DNA from: Lunularia cruciata
Lineage: Eukaryota > Streptophyta > Marchantiopsida > Lunulariales > Lunulariaceae
Reading direction: 5' to 3'
Assembly (NCBI GenBank): GCA_948567375.1
Contig: OX419759.1
Coordinates: 47,520,593 to 47,584,592 of the forward strand
DNA: 64,000 bases
Under the pieces are notes generated by a model. It was not told where the DNA came from, searched no databases, and was given only the letters and a program-made list of their open reading frames with translations. This document shows, in pieces, positions 1-12,300 of the stretch; the stretch's first letter is position 1; every line of letters begins with the position of its first letter. The translations under genes and the position numbers were made by a program.

Positions 1-1497
1 CACTATTGTAGTCTTCTTAAGACTTGTCGCACATGCTTCACATTTTCTACCTCCATCTTACTATAGATTAAGATATCATCCAAGAACATTATCACATACC
101 AATCTAATAGTCCATCCAACACCCAATGCATCTGATGCATGAAGACTACTAGAGCATTAGTGAGCCAAAAAGGTGAAACTCTTGACTTGAAATGCCCATA
201 CCTTGTGCAAAAGGTAGTCTTTTGCACATCCTCCCTATCAATGGGGATTTGCCAATAGCCACTATGAAGATCCAATTTGGAGAAGTATTGTGCTCTACTC
301 AATTGATCAAGCAAGTCATTAATTTGAGGCAAAGGATACGCATTCTTCATTATTTGTTTATGGAGCTCACGGTAATCAATATGGAAAAAAAGCCCTCCAT
401 CCTTCTTTGGAACAAATAGTACCGGTGCTCAGCAAGGAGATGTATTATGTCATATGAAATCCTTCTCCAACAACTTTATAAGTGTTGTTCGCAACTCCTC
501 CAACTCCTTTAGTGCGAGCCAATAGATTGGTTTACTCATTGGAGTACACCTTGGCAATAACTCAATCTTGAAGGGCATACCACAATCAGCGGGTAATCCT
601 TTTAGTATTTCATCCAAAAACACATCCGCAAACTCCTAAACTATCTAATCAACCATTGCTTGATGATGCTCTCTAGCCTCCTCAAATTCTTCTTGTGCAA
701 TCGGCTTGATCCACATTACAAAAATATACTTATCTTCCTCCAAAGCTTGCTTTAAGGCAGTTTCACTGATAAACTCCCCATTTAAGAACTCATCTCCCTT
801 CAAAACTTACCCCATGGTTGCTTTCTTGATAAAATTTCCATCTTGGGACTCATTTCCCTTCAAGGCTTGCTCTATGGCTACCTGCCCAACAAACTGCCCA
901 TCTTGGGATTGACTATTCTTAAGTGTCTTACTCATAGATGCCAAACAATCTAATTAGAAATTTCTACCTTGGTATTGTACTTGAATTTATCATTATTTCC
1001 ATTCAAATTGAACCTTATGATGTTCAAGCCAAGGTAGACCTAGAACGGCATTACAAACTTCATACATTCTAAATAGTGTAGAGGTGTCATTACAAACTTC
1101 ATACATTCTAAATACTCTTTCCTAATCTTGAAGGTAACAAGATGCAAGGTACAAAGTGCAGAACCCTTTCTACCATCTGCCATCATCAATCTACTTTAAA
1201 TTAGTGGCTTGATAGGAATACATAATTCCTTTGCTAATTGTATAGACAAACAATTCTTTGAACTTCCAGAATCAACAAAAATCCTACATCCCAATCAGAT
1301 ATTATACCTTGCAAGTGAAGCAAACTTGCATATGTCTTTTGAATCCCATTAGAACTAATCAAGTTCCTAGTAGGCGGCTCTAAATCTCCTATTGGGATTC
1401 CTTATTTTCTTGATCATTTTACTCCACAACCTCCATTTGGGTGATTAGTTTAGATTGCCATTCTTGAGTGGACATTTAGCAATGCGATGTCCACTCT
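1..1497 (-). mobile_element. Ty3/gypsy retroelement fossil, protease to reverse transcriptase part
   Basis: Minus-strand remnant of a Ty3/gypsy polyprotein, cut by the window edge. The best part is at 3-350, where the RT core is readable: FSKLDLHSGYWQI, a FCTRYGHF block and the catalytic FLDDILIYS box. Above it, the stretch before RT continues to about 600. A protease-like block (IFVDSGSSKNCLSI) lies near 1230-1330, and the end of a CCHC zinc knuckle (GHRIAKCP) near 1455-1485. The order knuckle, protease, RT is the normal gypsy order read leftwards. It is broken at several points and old. A short roughly 42 bp tandem duplication lies at about 1040-1125. The + strand element at about 1498-3740 appears to be inserted beside the knuckle, because gag-type sequence on the same strand resumes near 3760. 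Confidence 0.85.
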
Positions 1498-3740
1498 GGT
1501 GTCACGCCATTTGTAGTTCCGCATCTAGATGCTCAGACACTGGAGTTCCAGTGATGGTAGTTAGAGTTATTCTAGCAGTTTCTCAAGGACTACTTTCCGA
1601 CGGTTAGATTTCATGTTCGGGGTATTGACTTCATGGTGGGGCCCACCGTCACTTTGCACCGTTTGCACCGTCGAGTGTGCCGTCAGCGGGACCGTTAGGG
1701 TTTCAAGGCTAGCTCGAGTCCAGGGGGTATAGTTTCGAAGTGAGCTCCAGAGAGCTCACTTCTCTGATGTTGAGCCTTCGAGTTCCTGGCTATGGTAGAC
1801 AGAGGCGAGCGTCACCTGGATTCTCTATGCTTGAGTGGGTGTGGCTTGACTGTAATCAGTGCCCAGTTGTTGGCAGTTTATAGAGTGATAGATCAAGTAC
1901 TGATCTGAGTTGAGTTGAGTTGAGAGTGTTAAGCAATCTGATTACATCAGAGAAGTTAAGTCAGGGGGAAATCGGGTATAGGAACGTTGAGTGTTGGTGG
2001 TATCTCCAAGCTCGGTGGATCGTGGTAGCTCGATTCAGGTTCTTTGTTTCCCTAGTGTGTAGAAGCTTGTGTAGTTGATGCAAATTTGGTAGTTAGGCGG
2101 ACGGTGTGCGGAAGCGCTGGCCAAATATCTATACCTTAGTAAAGCGTACATATAGCTTACTCCAAAGTCATTATTGGTGGCGCGGTATGCAGACCGAAGT
2201 ACAGCAGTTTGTTGCCAGATGTGTGGTTTGTGACCGAGTTAGAGCATCATTCAATGCTCCTACGCCACAGTTATACCCATTACCTATCATGGGATTGGGT
2301 TACCGTTGGAGTTTGGACTTTGCCGGACCTTTACCGCTGACTGTGAGACATCATCGGTATGTTTTGGTGATGGTGGAGCACTTCTCCAAGTGGATTGAGT
2401 TGGTGGCACTTCCTGACAAGTCTAGTGAAGGGACAGCTTACTCATTCCTGGATCGAGTTCTTAGTCATTTTGGTGCACCAACTGAGGTTTTGACTGATCA
2501 GGGTATAGAGTTCTTGGGAGAGATTCAGGTCTTGTGTGACAAGGCTTTGATTGATCATCGTACTACATCCCGAGATCACCCTTAGGCAGATGGCTTAGTA
2601 GAGAGAGTGGTTCAGACAATGAAGAGAGGATTGCAAAAGTATGGTTTGTAGAGAGGCCACTTGGGAGATTGGGATCTCCAGTTACCTTGGTTGGCCATGG
2701 GCTATCGGTTCAGCCGGCAAGCCTCCTTAGCATCCTTTTCTCCATACTTCCTACTCTATGGATGAGATCCAGATTTACCTGCAGCCATTCGTCGAGATGC
2801 TACTATAGTTTTGGACTTGGATGACCCCGATGTATGGATGAGCGCATGTTCTCAGCGGGCAAAGATCTTTCGGAGAGTGATGCCGATGGCCTTTGAGAAC
2901 TTGGCGATTGCTCAGCATAGAGATACTTTACGCTATGCTACCATTCGAGGAGGAGGTTATAGACCCTCGATCCGTCGATTTCATCCAAGCAACTATGTAT
3001 ATCTACAGCAGATAGCACCAACGACACTTGATGTTTCTACAGGCCACACTATCTTGAGAGTGCGTGAGGTTTTGCCATCTGGAGTCCTTGTGTTAGAAGG
3101 ACGTAATGGTGTTGTTTGGAAGGATCATGTGCGCAATTGTGCGCCATGCCACCTTCCAAACATTGATGGTACTATGGACCCAAGCTTGGCACTTGTACGT
3201 GCAGGCTTGAGGTGTATGTTATGTGGCTCTTCTGGTGGAGCTACTTCTATGTTAGTGTGTGATAGCTGTTCGAGAGGATGGCATATGGCATGTATGACTC
3301 CTCCCCTCACGGTGGTTCCTCAAGGACAGTGGTTATGTCCTAGATGTACTTGACCTATAGCTAGTTCATTCTTTATATGGTATAGATTGCAGACAGGCAA
3401 CTAACGATGGGGCTCCATAGCACCCGGCCTCCTGATCTTTGCCCATTAGAGGGTATACCATATACTTAGAGTAGATGGCTATCTGGAGTTAGAGGGACCT
3501 AACCGCCAGCTAGGGGGGCGATTGTGGCACTTTAGAGTCTATGGATGACTTATGTGTGAGTTGTGCTTTTATAGTGTATTATGTTGACAGCGATGTATGT
3601 TGTGTAGCGATGTATATACGCACGACACTGGTGATACTAAAGCAATTTCTAGCTTGCCGCAATCTTTCCTAATCTGCTATACCAAGTGGTCTCTGTTGGA
3701 TAGCATCAATCTTGATTGGTATTGGCTCACCCATATGTGT
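1498..3740 (+). mobile_element. Ty3/gypsy fossil with integrase and C-terminal PHD finger
   Basis: Plus-strand element whose borders are approximate. 1498-2105 is non-coding, relatively GC-rich and CpG-rich, and could be LTR or leader. 2106-2585 encodes integrase: a zinc-binding H..H..CVVC block (ARCVVCDRV), then the core with LDFAGPLP and VLTDQGIEF around the first two catalytic Asp. 2811-3353 continues with an integrase C-terminal region (HTILRVREVLPSGVLVLEG, SH3-like) and ends in a PHD finger. Downstream, a purine-rich tract (about 3500-3530, ending agctagggggg) precedes TGTGGCAC, a plausible start of the 3' LTR. The element is broken, with a few interruptions. It appears nested in the minus-strand gypsy element that flanks it on both sides. 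No clear target duplication was found. Confidence 0.75.
3207..3353 (+). other. PHD zinc finger at the end of the gypsy pol remnant
   Basis: Residues 133-180 of the 180-residue reading frame starting at 2811 show a complete C4HC3 pattern: C135, C138, C150, C153, H158, C161, C176, C179, with the family-typical W two residues before the last CxxC pair (QWLCPRC). PHD fingers usually read histone H3 tails. Chromoviruses carry a chromodomain in this position after integrase, so this finger is inferred to have had a similar targeting role. All eight ligands are present, which is notable in an otherwise broken element. Confidence 0.85.
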
Positions 3741-4545
3741 GTAATGTGAAGGTTGAGGTCAGGACCGTGTTGTCAAAACCAGGAAATCAAAGTGATCTAC
3801 TAGTTGCATGGCTTCTTCCAAGTATTTTGGCTCTTGCATAGTCACTTCTAATTTGGGTTGTGACTTCAAGCCCCTCATTGATTGATCCACAACTTCACCA
3901 TCCGTTATATATCTAGTATTTTCATATTGGTGTTTTTGGAATTGCATGATGTAACTTCTTATAGGACAAATCTGCTTGTCTTGTTTAATTTGTGTGGCAT
4001 TTACCGCTTGGAATCATCCAATTATTGCACTCTTGAATTTTTCCCATGTGAAGATTGATGCAAAAAGTTGCTCTTCAACTTGCTCCACTAAGAATCGCCA
4101 CCATACCTTTGCTACTCCGTCCAATTGGCTTGAAGCTAGGAGAATTTATTTTGTTCATCTTGAAGATTTGTAACCTCAAAATAATGTTCAAAGTCAAATA
4201 GAAAATTCTCCATAGTGCTTGGAAGATTCTTGCCATCAAATACCTTGGGTTTTGGAAATTGGAATAGTTTGTCTCCTTCTTGAACTGGTACTCTCTATAG
4301 TGCTCTTGTCATCAATGATCTTGTTGTCATACTTTGCCTTTCTCTCTTTGGTAACACACAAGATGCCTAGTTGTGGAGCCTATAGATTAGAGGTTGTAGA
4401 TTAACCTATCCCTACTGGTTTGAGCATGTGTAGAACCCAACTAGTAAAACCTTCTGCTCTATGTTTTGATATTCTTGCTATTAGGTAAGGTGGTAATGGG
4501 TAACCTAACATGTCATCATAACATGCACTTCTGGTCTATTGGTCA
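3741..4545 (-). mobile_element. Ty3/gypsy gag remnant, minus strand
   Basis: Minus-strand gag-like region. Reading leftwards from about 4400 there is a basic N-terminal part. A capsid-type block near 3940-4180 contains VAKVWWRFLVEQ, and then MQFQKHQYENTRYI to about 3760. It probably belongs with the minus-strand element at 1-1497, separated from it by the + strand PHD-bearing element. It is broken and old. Its leader (4375-4545) is shared with the gag copy ending at 13545, which places both in one family. Confidence 0.65.
4375..4545 (-). repeat. Gag leader repeat, copy 1 (pair with 13508-13690)
   Basis: About 170 bp that match 13508-13690 closely. Both contain gtggagcctatagat, then gaggttgtagattaacct, tgtgtagaacccaac, aacctaacatgtcatcataac and tctattggtcatca in the same order. 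On the minus strand it lies just upstream of a gag-like start, so it is read as the untranslated leader of one gypsy family. Confidence 0.8.
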
Positions 4546-6070
4546 TCATTTACAAAATTACCATGAAGAAATACACAAGCACTCTTAGAAGGAAAGAACC
4601 TAAGCGCAATGCACATACACCAATCCAAACCAACAGAGTGTACAACCAAGCATGCAAGCACAAAGAGGATCCAACCACAACAAGTCAACCACAACTCCCC
4701 ATGCTTTTGGTGGAAATCAGCTTCAGAGCTTCCTGCCCTGTCCTCAAGTTGATTTCAATCTGTACTCCAGCTTCCTCAATTATGCACTTCAGATTTCAAC
4801 CAATTCCTAATCCAAGTGTAGAACTTCTATCTCTATTGTTGGAGAAAATTCTATGAAACTCAGATGAGTGTAACTTTCTTTGTGTAGCTTGAATCCAAAA
4901 GTTCTAGAATTCAGTGGAAAGCTAGTTAGATAAGCTTTCCAATGACATGAAATTTGCCTCAATTTTACTATTATAGCTCCCTTGACAAGCTCCCAAACTT
5001 GGCCAATTGCTCATAGGTTTTTACCCTAATTTTGAAATCCTTATTTTAGGGTTTTGTCCTAGTTCTTGGCAATTTTGCTCAGATTTTTGATTCAAAAGTA
5101 CACTTGATCCTCAAAAAAAATCTATCAATCTTAAACCCTCAATCATAGTCACAATGTAGGAGAATTGACATCCAATCATGATGGAAGATAAAAATTGCTC
5201 TATTGAGCTTATGATAATATTTGCAATAGAGTTTCTTGCATCAATTCTCACTCTCTATGGACCCAAAGTCAACCAAACTTTTCAAAATAGTTTTTTGTGC
5301 TCTTGTCTAACTCTCTAAAAAGTTTTGTATCCTAGTACAACCTCAAACCCTAGATATGGATCAATTTTTGAGCTGGACTAACTTATGAGCTCTACATACC
5401 CACGTATGCTTGATCCAAGACCCTAAATTGTCTATTTGAAGAATTCACATGAAATCTTGGCATAAAGGTGTAAACCATAAACATCAACAAGACTAGAAAT
5501 GTCCAAAATCTGGTTCAAACCACAACTTCAAGAGTGACTAAATCTTCAAAGCTGGTCAGAATGTAATCTCCAACTCCTCACATTCCAAAGCTTCAAATTC
5601 AATTGGCCAGATTTGATTTGAGATTGATGAACTTTTTAGCATTTCTTGAGCTCAACACTACAAAACCTTTTCCATCTGTCCTATCCCATTAAGAGGTCAT
5701 GAAAATGTCTCACTCAGCTCTCTAAATTGTTTATCTTGTCCTCTTGGGTATGAATTCTACCCGCTCACTTCAATTGATCATTTCTCCCACAGAATTGACT
5801 CAAATCTCTCCAATTTTGTCTCAAACTTGTAGCTTGTCTGCTTTTCTCTTGAACTATGGTCTTTTCTTCTCAAATGCCTTCCCTAAACTCCCTCCATTGT
5901 CCAAAAATGCACGACTTCTCTTGGAAACCAATCTCTTGCAATTTTGTCTTTTAGCTCTTCACCTTTTGGCAAGTGGACCCCACAACTCCACCTTGAAGCT
6001 CATGAGCAAAAATTCAGGCATTTCCCAACTATAGGAGGAAATTTATTGTTATGTCCCAGATGTGCTTGTA
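4546..6070. other. Non-coding stretch, possible LTR or leader of a minus-strand gypsy element
   Basis: About 1.5 kb with no convincing coding frame. It is C/T-rich on the + strand, with many tcttgc/ctcaaa-type words, like the stretch at 11.6-12.3 kb. Its position directly upstream (minus sense) of the gag leader suggests a long LTR, but no second copy or TG..CA ends could be confirmed. Confidence 0.35.
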
Positions 6071-9000
6071 GGTAAGCACCAAAAGGATGATAGGATCTAG
6101 ATTTTCCATCATTGACTCCATGAATAGCATCTTGAAACGTCTCACCATCCAATCTCATAAGCCTTCGCGGTGTAGAATCTAAAGCCTAATGAGAAAAGGA
6201 TTTGGAAGTGGCAGATCAAGAGCATGGGATATCTTATAATAAAATGTGGCCTTTGATGCTCTACGACTTGCACTTTGCTACAACTTTCACTCCCAATGCC
6301 CTCCTTCCTCTCAAGACTCCTCAACTAAAACACCCCTGGTCTCTCCACTTGCACTCTTCTATGCACATCAAATCCCCAAACATGATAAGATCGCAGCCCA
6401 TGTGGCCAATCTCATATATATCTACATTGATTTCTCACATGGCAACGTCTTATCCTTTGGATCTATCATACAACCTACTCCACTAATGTGGGGATAAACT
6501 ATGATAAGTTACTTTTTTATGGGCTACAAAAACCACAACATGACATCCACCCTCTCTAAACCTATGCATCCTTTGGTATACACCAACCAATCAGACCACA
6601 CATTGATGTTTGAGTCATACCACCTCCTCATCTGATTTGCGAGACTTGTCATCCTCTAGCAATAGATCTTCACTTGGACCCAAAAGAGATCTAACTTTTT
6701 GTTGACTTTGTCTGTGCTCCAACTTCATTCTTGCTGTTTAAAGACCTTGAGATGCTTGCCAACAATTGAAACCTTCAATTTTCTTCTAGTAACCAATCTT
6801 CCTCTCAAATATCTCTTGGCCTCAAGCAATGGAATTTGTCAAATCTGTCTTTGTTCCCTAGATGTGCCTTCTTAAGCCTCTCAAGTGCTAGCTCAACATC
6901 CTCTGGTCTTCTCTCCAATTGACAAACCATGAGTGCTAGAAGCTTCTCCCTAGATATGTGATCTTCCTAAGGTAGGACAATCCAAGTGGGTATTTTCTCC
7001 TCGATTGGCATAATTGGTTTCTGCCCATGTATCAACTCTGCAGGCATGTAACCAATAACTGAACTTTGAGTGCTGAGATCTGCCCATAGAGCAAATGGTA
7101 AGAGTCTCAGCCACTCTTTCACTCTCCCTTTGCATGCTTTTACAATGGCTTTCACAATTGGTGGATGACCTCACTCACTCTTTGCATTTCCCTCTGGGTT
7201 GTGAGCTATCATAAGAGCCAATTTGACTCCACACCTCTCAAAGAAAGCCTTGGCTTCTTGAGTATTTACTCTCCTTGATCTGTTTTAATTTTTCCTACAC
7301 ACTCGTATCTACAAACCACATCCTCCAATAGAAATCTACAAATTCCCTTGTTGGTTCTAGCCCTTATGCCTGGTTAAACAAGTCCTCCCATGCCAAAACC
7401 AAGTACCGCATTGGCCATATCCCAACAGGCATAGTAACCAGATCTACCACTCACTTGAAACGCATTGCAAGTGGGTTGGTTGGATGCAACCCATATCTAT
7501 GTCTAATATTTGGTAAATTTTACATGTCCCCACAAATTGGATTACATCTCTATACATATTATGCCACCAATACTTCTCCTTCAGTTTGGTAAAGGTAGCA
7601 TAAATACCCCTATGCTCAACCCACAAGCTCTCATGGAATTCTCTGATCAGTAGCTCCCTTGTCTCCTCCTTGCATACAACCCATTGTGGAGGCTTGCTAC
7701 TCTGTTTAGCTTTCTTCCACAAATAACTTCCTTCCAAAAGGTAGTTGTATGCTTTTTGCCTCAATTATTTGTACTAAGCATTATTCCATTGCGGTTGCTT
7801 GGTCAAGGAGCTAAGGTAACACCTAATATCCAACCATTCTCCTTCATAAAGCTCCTCCATGAAGAACTTGGGATGCTCATACTCTCCTACTTGAGCCCTT
7901 GAAAAAAAAAGGAGTGCCTATAACTCTGGTATTGCCAACCATCATCTCCTCATCTTGATACTCAGCCCAAGAAAGCATATCCACTACAAGATTATCCTTG
8001 CTTTCTATGTGTTTAAACTCAAGATTCAAAGACTTGATGTATGCAATCTATCTGAGCATTGCAATGTCCAGAGTATTACAATTTGTAATCATCCCTAATA
8101 GTGGCAAAAAATCCATCTCCACTATAACCGGTGAGCTAATCAGGTAGCCCTTCTCAGATTTCATCATTGTAACCACTCCTCACAGCTCTCGTTCAACGTT
8201 AAAGTAGACTCTTTGGCGTTCACTCAAGAACTTTGCCCCAAAATGTACACTGTATTGGTTCCCATCTTCATCATCTTGCCCTACCACCCAACCAATAGCT
8301 ATGGGACTAGTATCAACCGTCAATATTACAAGCTTGTTGTTCTTGATTGTTTCAGCTTTTGAACCGCCTTTGTGTGTCTCTCATCCCATCTAAACTTCTT
8401 ACCTTTCCATAATAAACTGTAGAGAGGATGTGCTTCGTGGGCAAAGTGTGGAATCCATACATGATAAAACACGCAAGCTCCCAAGAATCTCCTTGCTTCT
8501 GTTGGTGAGTTGCATGTGTCTTTCATTTTTTGAATTGCATCCACCTTGCTTGGATCAGATTTGCACCCAAACCATCCACATAAATGCCCAACAATGACCA
8601 TCTCTTCAAACTTGGATGTAGCAGCCAATAGGGTCAAATGGACCTCCTCAAGCTGTGATAGGATCTGATTGCAATCTGACATCTGATCAGCTACAAACTT
8701 ACGGCATCCCCTTTGATCCATTTCTTCATCCTTCTCTTCTTCTTTGCAACTTTTTATTGGAATATCATCCCATAAAAGGCATTGTCTTCTCCAGAATGAA
8801 ATCCTTAAGAACTTTATTCATTCCATTCATGATGTGCACAATAGAATTTGTTGCTCCTTGTAGCAACTTGCACATCTTGATCAATCCCAATGGTGTTCTC
8901 ACTGTGGTAACATCCCTACTCCCCTTAGCAAGTTGGAACTGGTCATAACCAAAGTGTAGATCTCCTAGCAAATATATGGCTCTATCCGCAAAAGCTTCAA

Positions 9001-9180
9001 CAAATTCTCCAACAATTGACCCTATTCCCCTATTCCTAATTGTCACTTGATTCACGGGCTGCACATCTTGGATGAACCTCAAAGCTCTATTCTTCTTAGG
9101 CACTATAAACCATCAACTAGAATAAGGTGCAAATGATAGCTCTAGGATCTTTGCATCAATTTTCTCTGGATATATGAAAA
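6071..9180 (-). mobile_element. Ty3/gypsy pol fossil (RT, RNase H, integrase), minus strand
   Basis: The minus-strand pol reads leftwards. RT starts near 9175, with FIQDVQPVNQVTIRN at 8765-9103 followed by DLHFGYDQFQL. At 8326-8721 the RT thumb and connection show SPTEARRFLGA and WDERHTKAVQ. 7900-8330 corresponds to RNase H. 7444-7764 is the integrase zinc-binding part (GIYATFTKLKEKYWWHNMYRDV). 6950-7174 is the integrase C-terminal part (WADLSTQSSVIGYMPAELI), and further tail sequence reaches about 6090. The parts are in normal order, but the frame is broken many times. It abuts the + strand LTR-like start at 9181, which looks inserted into it. Confidence 0.8.
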
Positions 9181-10135
9181 TGCTTTGAGAGGGGTGTCTT
9201 TGGCTGAGCTAGGGCAGAGAAGAGAAGAGAAGAGAAGGTTGTGATGTGAGTTTGCTAAGACAAGATAGAAGGAATTACAAGAGAAGGCTGGCTGTGCAAG
9301 ACTTTGAAGTTGAGCAAGGACAGAAGAGTAAAAATATCAAAGGAAGAGGCTTCTGACCTAAGCAAGGGGTTTTGGAGAAAGAGTTATGGCTGGGAGAACT
9401 CTCGATGAGGAAAGAAAAGTGCTTGGGAAGAATTGAGACAACAAAGAGTTTGAAGTGTCTTGCCGGAGAGCAATAGAGGAAAAGAAGACACTTTGTAGTT
9501 GATATTACCTAGACAAAGAGGTAAGAGGAAAAGAAGAATCCTTGAAGTTGATTTGGTCATGATTGTGACAAGAGTTGAAGTCTTGACTGTAACAGAGCTT
9601 AGATCTTGGCTGTGACAAGGTAGAAGAGGGAGAGAAGGCTTCGAGAGAACTGATTTTTCCTATGACAGGACCTAGATCTTGATGTGATAGAGGGTGAGAG
9701 GAAGTCTCACAGCTGAGTTTGCCTGGACAGTGACAGATGAAGAGAGAAAGGCTTGTAGCTGAATTGACCTGAAAAGGGCATGAAAGTCAGAGAGAACATA
9801 TTGGAAACCCAGGATTGAAGTTGACTGTTATTGTTCTTTGCTTGTGCTTATTTGATAGTTATAGGAACTTAGGATAAATCGGTGTGTAACTTGGAATTGG
9901 AGGCTTTCGCTTTTGAATTGGACCTATAAATAGCAAGACAAAGGCATGTTGCAAACTGTGTGGCTCTTGTGAATGAATGTGCTTTTTTGTATTATGAAGA
10001 GTGTCAGAAAGAATGACTCCATTCTTGGAGCTTCCGGTCCAATGTGTGTAGATAGATCATATTGCTGATTTGTTTGCTCGGAAATGAGTCTGGCCATAGC
10101 TTGAGACCTGCCAAACAAACTCCACTAGACCCATA
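9181..10135 (+). repeat. LTR-like block with TATA box, start of a + strand gypsy element
   Basis: Begins abruptly inside minus-strand RT sequence with tgctttgagaggggtg. It continues as a roughly 600 bp G/A-rich tract, then tataaata at 9926-9933, then a gactccattcttggagct block at 10015-10032 that recurs at 14930-14947 in a second LTR-like segment. The order U3, TATA, then a conserved R/U5 block fits a 5' LTR. The end of the LTR was not fixed. Confidence 0.55.
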
Positions 10136-11600
10136 AACTTCAACCCTAAAATATAACAGAACATGAATAGACCTTAGTGGTACATGAGGTCCAACGTTAA
10201 CCCAAGAGACTCAACACAAACAGCCATACAAAGAGTCTATAGATAGGAGTAACTATGGGCAAGCTGCTCCATAAAAAGAAGGAAATTGCAATCAGATGAA
10301 AGAGAAGAGCCTGTGGCAGATTGCAAGGAACTCTTCTAATTCATCAATGAATAGTGCAACCTAAGTGCAAGAAGCCAAGTGCCCGACGCACTCTCAATAC
10401 CATATGATCCCCTTGACAATGGTAGAAATCCTAAAAATCAATTTTGGGAAAGGAGAAATGCCAAAGCTATTGGAGGATTTCTTATCACTACAAGCAACCA
10501 CATTAGTCTAAGTTGCTACCTATAGAGAAGAGGGAGTAGGAAATAGAGAGGAAGCATTTCTGAAACCTATAGATTTGGGAAACATGTGGAGCAATGCTCT
10601 AAATACAATGGAGAAGAGGAACACTGTAAGAGGAGCACTATTGCATGCGGTTATAGAAATCAAGAATGCCACCTAGTGGGTTGATCCAATGGATACCATG
10701 TAAGTTCATGCCTACTTGGCAAGAAACCAACATGAAGCTCTCATGAACCAACATGAACCAACATCAAAGAAAAATGAAGGAAACAAGACGTAGAACTTGA
10801 TGATGAGAGATCAACTTAGAAGTGACAATTGAGTGGAGATAGATTCCATCAAGAAGGTGCTCCCCAATGGCAAGGAGTGGTACCTTCACGGGAGGAGGTC
10901 ATGGAGGATACCTTACCTTCTGATTTTGAAAAATCAGTGAAGGGTAAGGGGAAGGAGAAGAGTTTAAGCCAACTTATAAGCAGACTTACTTATATAAGCT
11001 GACTTACACCGACTTATAAGCTTCAATCTGATATTGAAGCTGCAACCGATCTAAAAGGATCACTAGAAGAGAGAGTACTCAATGCTAAGGTGGATTTTAC
11101 TCTTTGGGAGATCCTTGGGATTACCAAGAAGGAGTTCCATGATGTCATCATAGACACCCATCAAGTGCAAGCAATAATTGACAAAAGAAGTTGCTCTATC
11201 AAATGCTCTTGATACTACGGTTACAAAAGAAGAGGAGTTAGAGCTAACTCAATGCTGCAACAACCAAGGTCAAATTTATAGAGGATGAGGATGATGACAG
11301 TGGAGCCTCTTGTCACTATACTAGAGGGCGTTGGGCCAGAGCTACTATTGAAACTATGGTCAAGATTGGCAACATAACAGATCCAATGGTTGCTCTTATT
11401 GATCACGGGTCAAAAATCAACATTGTTTCCAAGGAGCTCTACAAGCGTGGGAAATGACCAATTTATACGGAGCATGGTTGGGTGATCAAGGCAGCAACAA
11501 AAACCAAGGGAGAACTCTGTGGTGCCTCCCTAGATGTGATGGTGAAGGTTGGGGATGATGTAATCTCTTGAACAAAGGATTAAGGATTCCAAGGATTATC
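10136..11600 (+). mobile_element. Ty3/gypsy gag-protease remnant, + strand
   Basis: Plus-strand sequence following the LTR-like block. A gag-to-protease linker is readable near 11025-11190 (AATDLKGSLEERVLNAKVDF, then EILGITKKEFHDVIID). A retropepsin-like block lies near 11340-11560 (ITDPMVALIDHGSKINIVS, then GWVIKAATKTKGELCGA). The upstream part to 10136 is poorly preserved gag. It is broken and incomplete: after about 11600 the sequence changes character and the minus-strand G/A-rich block begins. Confidence 0.65.
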
Positions 11601-12300
11601 GGGTATGATGTAGTCTCTTGAAAAAAGAAATTTTGTTCACATCTAGGCTCATTCTCTGCCCTAGCTCAGCCAAAGGCACCCCTCTCAAAGAATTTTCTTC
11701 CTCTTCCCTTCTTTGCCCTAACATTCCATGTTCATGCACAGCTGGACTTCCCTCTCCCACTGTTCTGCACAAAGCAATTCAAAAATTCTCTTCTCTTGCA
11801 CACCCAGAAGTTCTTCCCTGCAAAAATTCTACTGTACCCTCTCTCTCCAGCTTTTCCTTGGGAAAATTTCACTCTTGCAGCCCTCACAATCCCTCTCTCC
11901 TTCAAAATCTTCATGTCAGCACCTTCTTCCCCTCTCTCCTCTTGTCCTTGCAAAAATTGTCTTCTAGCAACCTCACCAAACCACTTCACATTCTTGCAAA
12001 AATTGTCTTCCTGCAGTCCTCAAAAACCACTTCTAAAATTTTTCTTGCCCTCCTGACCCAAGCCCTTCCTTTGGGAAAAAACACTATCAGCCCTTCTGTC
12101 TTGCCTTGCTCCTTCAAAACAAGAAATGAACTCCCTCTATTTCTGATAGTCCTCTTCCACTTATCTCGTCAAAAAACCCCCCTTTCCAGCAAGCCCTCAT
12201 CCTTTAAATCCTAAACCCCATTTTCTCAAAGTCCTCATCAGACTTTTCCTTCAAGACCCCAAACTTCTCCTATTCAGCCTTAAGCTCATGTAACACATAA
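11601..12300 (-). other. C/T-rich block (G/A-rich on minus), probable LTR or leader of a minus-strand gypsy element
   Basis: A roughly 700 bp pyrimidine-rich tract. The long open frames on both strands are composition artefacts (Ser/Leu/Pro-rich on +). Positions 11650-11697 are the inverted copy of 9181-9225, matching ctttgagaggggtg.ctttggctgagctagggcaga at almost every base. Together with the gag remnant to its right, it looks like regulatory sequence of a minus-strand relative of the + strand element at 9181. Confidence 0.4.

Noticed and set aside
11618-12214. Long + strand ORF of 198 codons and overlapping frames on both strands
   Set aside because: Ser/Leu/Pro-rich composition comes from a C/T-rich tract; several frames are open at once and none resembles a protein family. 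Treated as LTR/leader sequence.
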